Assembly (NCBI GenBank): GCA_009760855.2
Contig: WPIO01000058.1
Span: forward strand, 251,501-315,500
Direction: 5' to 3'
DNA from: Cristatella mucedo
Taxonomy: Eukaryota > Bryozoa > Phylactolaemata > Cristatellidae
DNA length: 64,000 nt
The notes under the pieces are model-generated. The model was not told the origin of the DNA and did not search any database. It saw only the letters and a list, made by a program, of their open reading frames with translations. Made by a program: the position numbers and the translations under genes. Positions 23,222 through 64,000 of this stretch are shown piece by piece. Within the stretch, counting starts at the first letter, position 1. The number at the start of each line of letters is the position of its first letter.

Positions 23222-23365
23222 ATTTGGCTCGGGGTTAAGCTGCTGCCTTTGATGACCGAGGTCGTGGGCTCGAGCCCTGTGCTATATGTTAAGTGCCTGG
23301 ATCGAGATTCAGTTCTCTTAGGGCACTAATACAATATATTATATAATAATAATAATAATACAGCA
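23222..23365 (+). mobile_element. SINE type 2 (tRNA head plus LINE-A-like tail)
   Basis: Head GGTTAAGCTGCTGCC...GATGACCGAGGTCGTGGG with B box GGCTCGAGCCC, then AAGTGCCTGGATCGAGATTC and AGTTCTCTTAGGGCACT, ending in ATA/ATAATA repeats. The second half parallels the LINE-A terminal stem-loop. Confidence 0.75.
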
Positions 23366-23934
23366 ACGATGGCATTTTCTTCTACTGCAGATACTTCCCT
23401 TGCCACTACTACAACTATGCTTTTTTCTATTTACTTTTTCAACTCTTTCTAATGTCCACTATGGTGCTCAATTTTTCTTTGCTGTATGAGATTAAGGCAG
23501 ATGATAATGCACCAACTGCTGCTGATGCCAAGGGTTCACTATCGAAGATTTTTTATGCATACGCCTGCATACAGTCCCGGATAAAGATACACTAACGCAG
23601 AATTTTAAAAATATATCAAATGGGCGCGAAACTCAATTTGAAGTTCTTTCTGCTGTATGTCTCATGGAGAGGTACTAGTAGTGCATTCCACTATGAAAGG
23701 GCACAGAAATTCAACCAATCATCCAACCGAGCACGGAAGGACCATCGATAATTGTCGGACAGCTCATAGTAGTCATCCGACTTAGTCGGGAATTTAATTC
23801 TCTTATTTACTCTGAATTTTCACTTCATACGTAGTTTCAGGTAAACTTTGCGGCGCTCACCCCAGAGTTGTAAGAGGCTACTGGGTCCACGAACGTGGCT
23901 GCGGAGATGGCGAATGGTTGGGGAGGGGGCAGTT

Positions 23935-24190
23935 AATAATAATAATGATATATTTGTATTATCACCCTCAGATCACTTAGTATCTTTCTAGGCACTTTGC
24001 ATATGCAGTAAAGCAAGCAAGATCACATGGTTTGTGGTAACGTGCAGTGTAAAGATGCAAATATGGTCAGTGGTAACATGCACAGTGTCGGCAAGCGTAA
24101 GTATACCAAGGAAAATTCACCCGTACCCAGCAAATGCTGGTGCAAATCAGGTGCTTTTTAGCTTCTTTTTAAAATTGTTCTAGTCAGGGG
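23935..24190 (-). mobile_element. LINE-A 3' end, minus strand
   Basis: AATAATAATGATATATTTGT, CACCCTCAGATCACTTAGTA and TCTAGGCACTTTGCATATGC, then CATGC-rich 3' UTR blocks (GTAACATGCACAGTGTCGGC). Truncated in the 3' part of the ORF. Confidence 0.75.
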
Positions 24191-24500
24191 CGTGGCGGAG
24201 GGCATTAGGACAATGTACTCGCGAGCCGGATGTCACGCCGTGAAAAGCATCGCTGCTGGCTCAGTATCCAGCAGCCATGCGCTAGGCTTTCCTTTTTGAA
24301 GATGGGAAGACGAGAAAGAAAATGGCAGATAAAACCAAGCGAGTACACACCACTGCCCTACCCTGCCCGATATGAAGACACAGAACCGATCCGAAGAGCT
24401 TAGTGCCGGAACCGCACGAACGTCGCAGTCCGGCGTAACACAGACAGACAGCAGCAGGCTACGAGGCTCTATGACGTTGGTAGATTAAATTAAAACTCAC

Positions 24501-24720
24501 CAGGATGGCTGACCCCTTGCTTAATTTCTCAAATCTTTAAGCCAGAAGTCCAGGATCTTAAGTCGAGACGAAGCCAGCCAGTGTCGAAAATGCCGGACTG
24601 AGAAACGGCCTTGACACGCATGAAGCCATAAAGTACCTGCGGCCGCCAGCTGATGGATATTTAATAACTCAACCTTGCACGAAAAAAATATTGCAACGAT
24701 TTCAAATTCAATAACTTCTC
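24501..24720 (-). other. Possible non-coding first exon of FKBP8
   Basis: On the minus strand a good donor, CCTG|GTGAGTTT, ends a possible exon at 24501. Its upstream limit is unknown; it should lie below the CpG-rich stretch. Spliced to the acceptor at 20796 it would be 5' UTR, because the frame meets TAA shortly before the junction. The call rests on splice-site quality and head-to-head position only. Confidence 0.3.
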
Positions 24721-24724
24721 GCAT

Positions 24725-24911
24725 TCGGTGGTGGAAGGACCGAACTAGTGGTTTGCACCGCGAAAACGCGCGGAGGTGTGACGGACCGCCGCGCGGCGGA
24801 CTGCTTTCGTTCGGATCGCCGGAGACGGAGGGCGTGCGCGTTCCGGACGTGTGCGTTCCGCTCGCGAGCGTGTTGCGTTCGCACCTTTGTTACCGACCAG
24901 CCACCACCATC
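24725..24911. promoter_or_regulatory. CpG-rich putative bidirectional promoter (FKBP8 / LPCAT)
   Basis: This stretch is clearly richer in CpG than its surroundings (for example CCGCCGCGCGGCGG near 24787) and lies just before the LPCAT ATG at 24912. A candidate FKBP8 first exon begins on the other side. No TATA box was recognised. The promoter role is inferred from composition and gene arrangement. Confidence 0.4.
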
Positions 24912-61927
<37,016 letters not shown>

Positions 61928-63915
61928 GCTGCCTGCCGCAGCCAAAGGCGACTCGCTGCCGTGCTTCGTCGTCACCCGCCGGCCACGTGGAGTGTCTACC
62001 ATCTACGTATAACGTCTACCGTCGTGGGCGGCCTGGCGGTTCTAGCTAGAAGTGTCTGGCTGCTGCCGGCCCACCCTGGTTGCCCGTGCCCCTTTTTACC
62101 ACTAGTTTTATGGCCATGCTTCAGCCAGTCGGTCATCCTATGGGCGACCATTTCTCTTTCTTACTCGTGAAAATCTTTCCTCATTGATCGTGTCCTCAGC
62201 GCTGACTCCGTTTGTCCGACGTAGTGGTAGATTAAAAGATTAATAAGATGTGACGGCTGCTTGGCCCGCACAAGGGATGTATGCTACTTACTAGTGCCAA
62301 TTCACGGCACGTGTGCTACAAGCAACAGCTGCCGGAAGTTGGCCCGACGCTCGTCTGCCGAACGCGCCGGGTTGCAGGTGCTAGCCTCAGGTTTTGCAGC
62401 TGCCGTCTCTTTCGGATGCCCAAGCGTCCAGGGACCACGCTTGATCGCTCTGCTAGCTAGCTAAGCTAGACCATGTCAAGCTGTAACTGCACACGGCATC
62501 TGCGCACACCTCTAGCAGATATGTGAGTTGCCTGTGGTAGCCGGCCGAACTTCTATGCCGCTGCTGCCTGTCCCCTCTCCCTGTGCTATTTAGTGTCAGC
62601 TGCTGCTGCTGCCTGCGATATGTGCAGCCAGTCGTAATGCTGCTTACTGCAGTTGTCGGCATGGCCCCCCACGGTTGCCAGTCTCAATGTTTCCGAAGGC
62701 ATAGCCGATATCCAGTGACTGTAGTAAAGAACTGTCTGCGGCCTTTGTGTCAAGCCCACTCGCTATTGCACGAGTCCTTGTGAACCGCTACCCCCCCCCC
62801 AGGCGGCCTGGCTTTCTGTATTCGAGGCTTCGCGTCCCCGGGGTTAGCCTTTCTTAGTTTATTTGTAAGGCCATACATATTATTTGTACGGCTGCTACAT
62901 CCTGTGAATACTGCTGGTGCCAGCAGTCACTGCCACGAGGCGCTGCGGCTGAGGCCCCGGCACCAACTCTCGGCTCCTCTGGCTCGGCCTCGGCTCCTCT
63001 GCTGAGTTCTTGCGCGCTCTTTAACTCCCTGCTGCTGCTGTTTGGGGAGGGGCCTCCCACACTCACAGGGCTGGCCATCGATACTCGAGCTAGTCGCCGA
63101 TGTGGCGGCAGCGGCTCTGTTAATAATGCGCACGGCTGCTTGCAGCCTGCTTTGCTGCCTTCTTAGCAGTCAGTTAATCGCTAGTCACTGTTGTGCGGCT
63201 GAGTTGCAATGGCAGGTTGTGCTGCTGTGGCGCCAATAATAAACTCAGAGCTCATTACGAGTTGACTTTTCTGTCGTCGACGCTTGAGGGAGGAAGGTTG
63301 ATAGCCTAGCCGGGAAACCGAGTCGTTCGACCTGGAGAAGCAGCTTCGAGCTGCTGCCCCCCCCCCCGGCGTTCGTTCGTCGGTGCCGCCAGGTGCAGCA
63401 AACGTTGCGGCTATTTTGATCACCGCCCTGCTCTTGCAGATTATTTTGACAATGGACTGTCGGTAGTTAAATTTCACACCTTCAGGGTTCAGAATTCCGT
63501 GGTTGCAACGATGCCCTTGTAGCAGGATAGCGACAACAACCACTGCAGCCGTTAGTCCATTCTTATTGTGGGCTTCGACACTCAAAAGTTTGCTCAGCAT
63601 CGTCTCGATAGAAGGCTCGAGAAATGGCTAGAGACCGCGGCAGCAGAGCAGCTGGTGGCTGCAGCCTGCTTTTTTGCGGGCTGCCCACTTGTTGACGAGT
63701 GGGTTCTCAGCTCGCCTCTCAAGAGGTGAGATAATCGCAACAGCTGACGTCATCGTACAATGTCTATTTGCTTATGACCTGGGCTTCAAATTCGGTGCCC
63801 AGGCACTCTTTGAGCTTCAGCACCCCAGAAGAATTCGGGAGCCATCCGGTACAAAGCGTTTGTTTGACTTGGTTTTTGACAGCAAATCCTCAAAAGCTAC
63901 CCGAGTCTTGTCACG

Positions 63916-63916
<1 letters not shown>
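61928..63916 (+). other. LPCAT 3' UTR and downstream flank
   Basis: No further coding exon was recognised. GC-rich open frames on both strands lack domains. A possible polyadenylation signal is at 63238. Poly-C runs occur at 62791-62800 and 63357-63368. Confidence 0.5.
63238..63243 (+). promoter_or_regulatory. Possible LPCAT polyadenylation signal
   Basis: An AATAAA lies about 1.3 kb after the LPCAT stop, followed by a T-rich stretch (GACTTTTCTGTCG) that could serve as the downstream element. No earlier perfect AATAAA was noticed in the 3' region. Confidence 0.35.

Positions 63917-63991
<75 letters not shown>
63917..63991. repeat. (GT)n microsatellite at the window end
   Basis: About 75 bp of TG, ending nine bases before the window end. 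Confidence 0.97.
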
Positions 63992-63994
<3 letters not shown>

Positions 63995-64000
63995 CGTCAT

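Larger units (their letters stand above)
20797..24500 (-). other. Probable FKBP8 5' UTR intron
   Basis: If the first exon is as proposed, this is a 3.7-kb intron. It contains a type-2 SINE (21497-21600), a LINE-A copy (22050-23075), a second LINE-A tail, another type-2 SINE and a minus-strand LINE-A tail. No coding exon was recognised. Confidence 0.45.

Overview
The window is animal nuclear DNA. Coding exons are short and scattered, with clear GT-AG introns (and one GC-AG intron) and long introns packed with truncated LINEs, tRNA-derived SINEs and long simple repeats. Two conserved single-copy animal genes could be assembled exon by exon from the sequence, and in both the exon phases agree at every junction. 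The phylum cannot be fixed from the sequence; an invertebrate or other non-mammal is favoured by the L2/CR1-like LINE families, the repeat load and the very long FKBP8 N-terminus.

Gene 1 is an FKBP8/FKBP38-type gene on the minus strand: nine coding exons between 20733 and 8864, adding up to a 657-residue protein with a long acidic/Ala-rich N-terminus, an FKBP domain, three TPRs and a C-terminal tail anchor. Gene 2 is a lysophosphatidylcholine acyltransferase (LPCAT1/2 type) on the plus strand: thirteen coding exons between 24912 and 61927, adding up to 514 residues with an N-terminal membrane segment, the acyltransferase motifs, EF-hands and a C-terminal KxKxx tail. The two are head to head. 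A CpG-rich stretch at about 24.72-24.91 kb, and a possible FKBP8 5' UTR exon ending at 24501, suggest a shared bidirectional promoter. No pathway link between them is claimed beyond both acting on cell membranes.

Most other sequence is repeats. LINE-A (my label) is an L2/CR1-like element ending in a conserved stem-loop followed by (ATT)n, with about twenty pieces in both orientations; the best, at 6488-8166, keeps an uninterrupted 472-codon reverse-transcriptase ORF. LINE-B is a second L2/CR1-like family ending in (TACAT)n; its best copy is in LPCAT intron 2, with the catalytic YADD changed to YADE. Two SINE types occur: one purely tRNA-derived with a fixed 3' end, and one with a tRNA head joined to a tail resembling the LINE-A 3' stem-loop. 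Two copies of a roughly 0.5-1 kb non-coding element with G/C-rich inverted ends lie at 14.7-15.2 kb and 51.7-52.8 kb; one has a 500-bp symmetrical GATA-type microsatellite inside.

Layout: 0-8.2 kb repeats; 8.86-20.8 kb FKBP8 coding exons; 20.8-24.5 kb probable FKBP8 5' intron; 24.7-24.9 kb promoter region; 24.9-61.9 kb LPCAT, including an 8.9-kb intron 2 and an 18.6-kb intron 3 full of LINEs; 61.9-64 kb LPCAT 3' UTR and flank, ending in a (GT)n tract. No rRNA, functional tRNA, CRISPR or prokaryote-like operon was seen.
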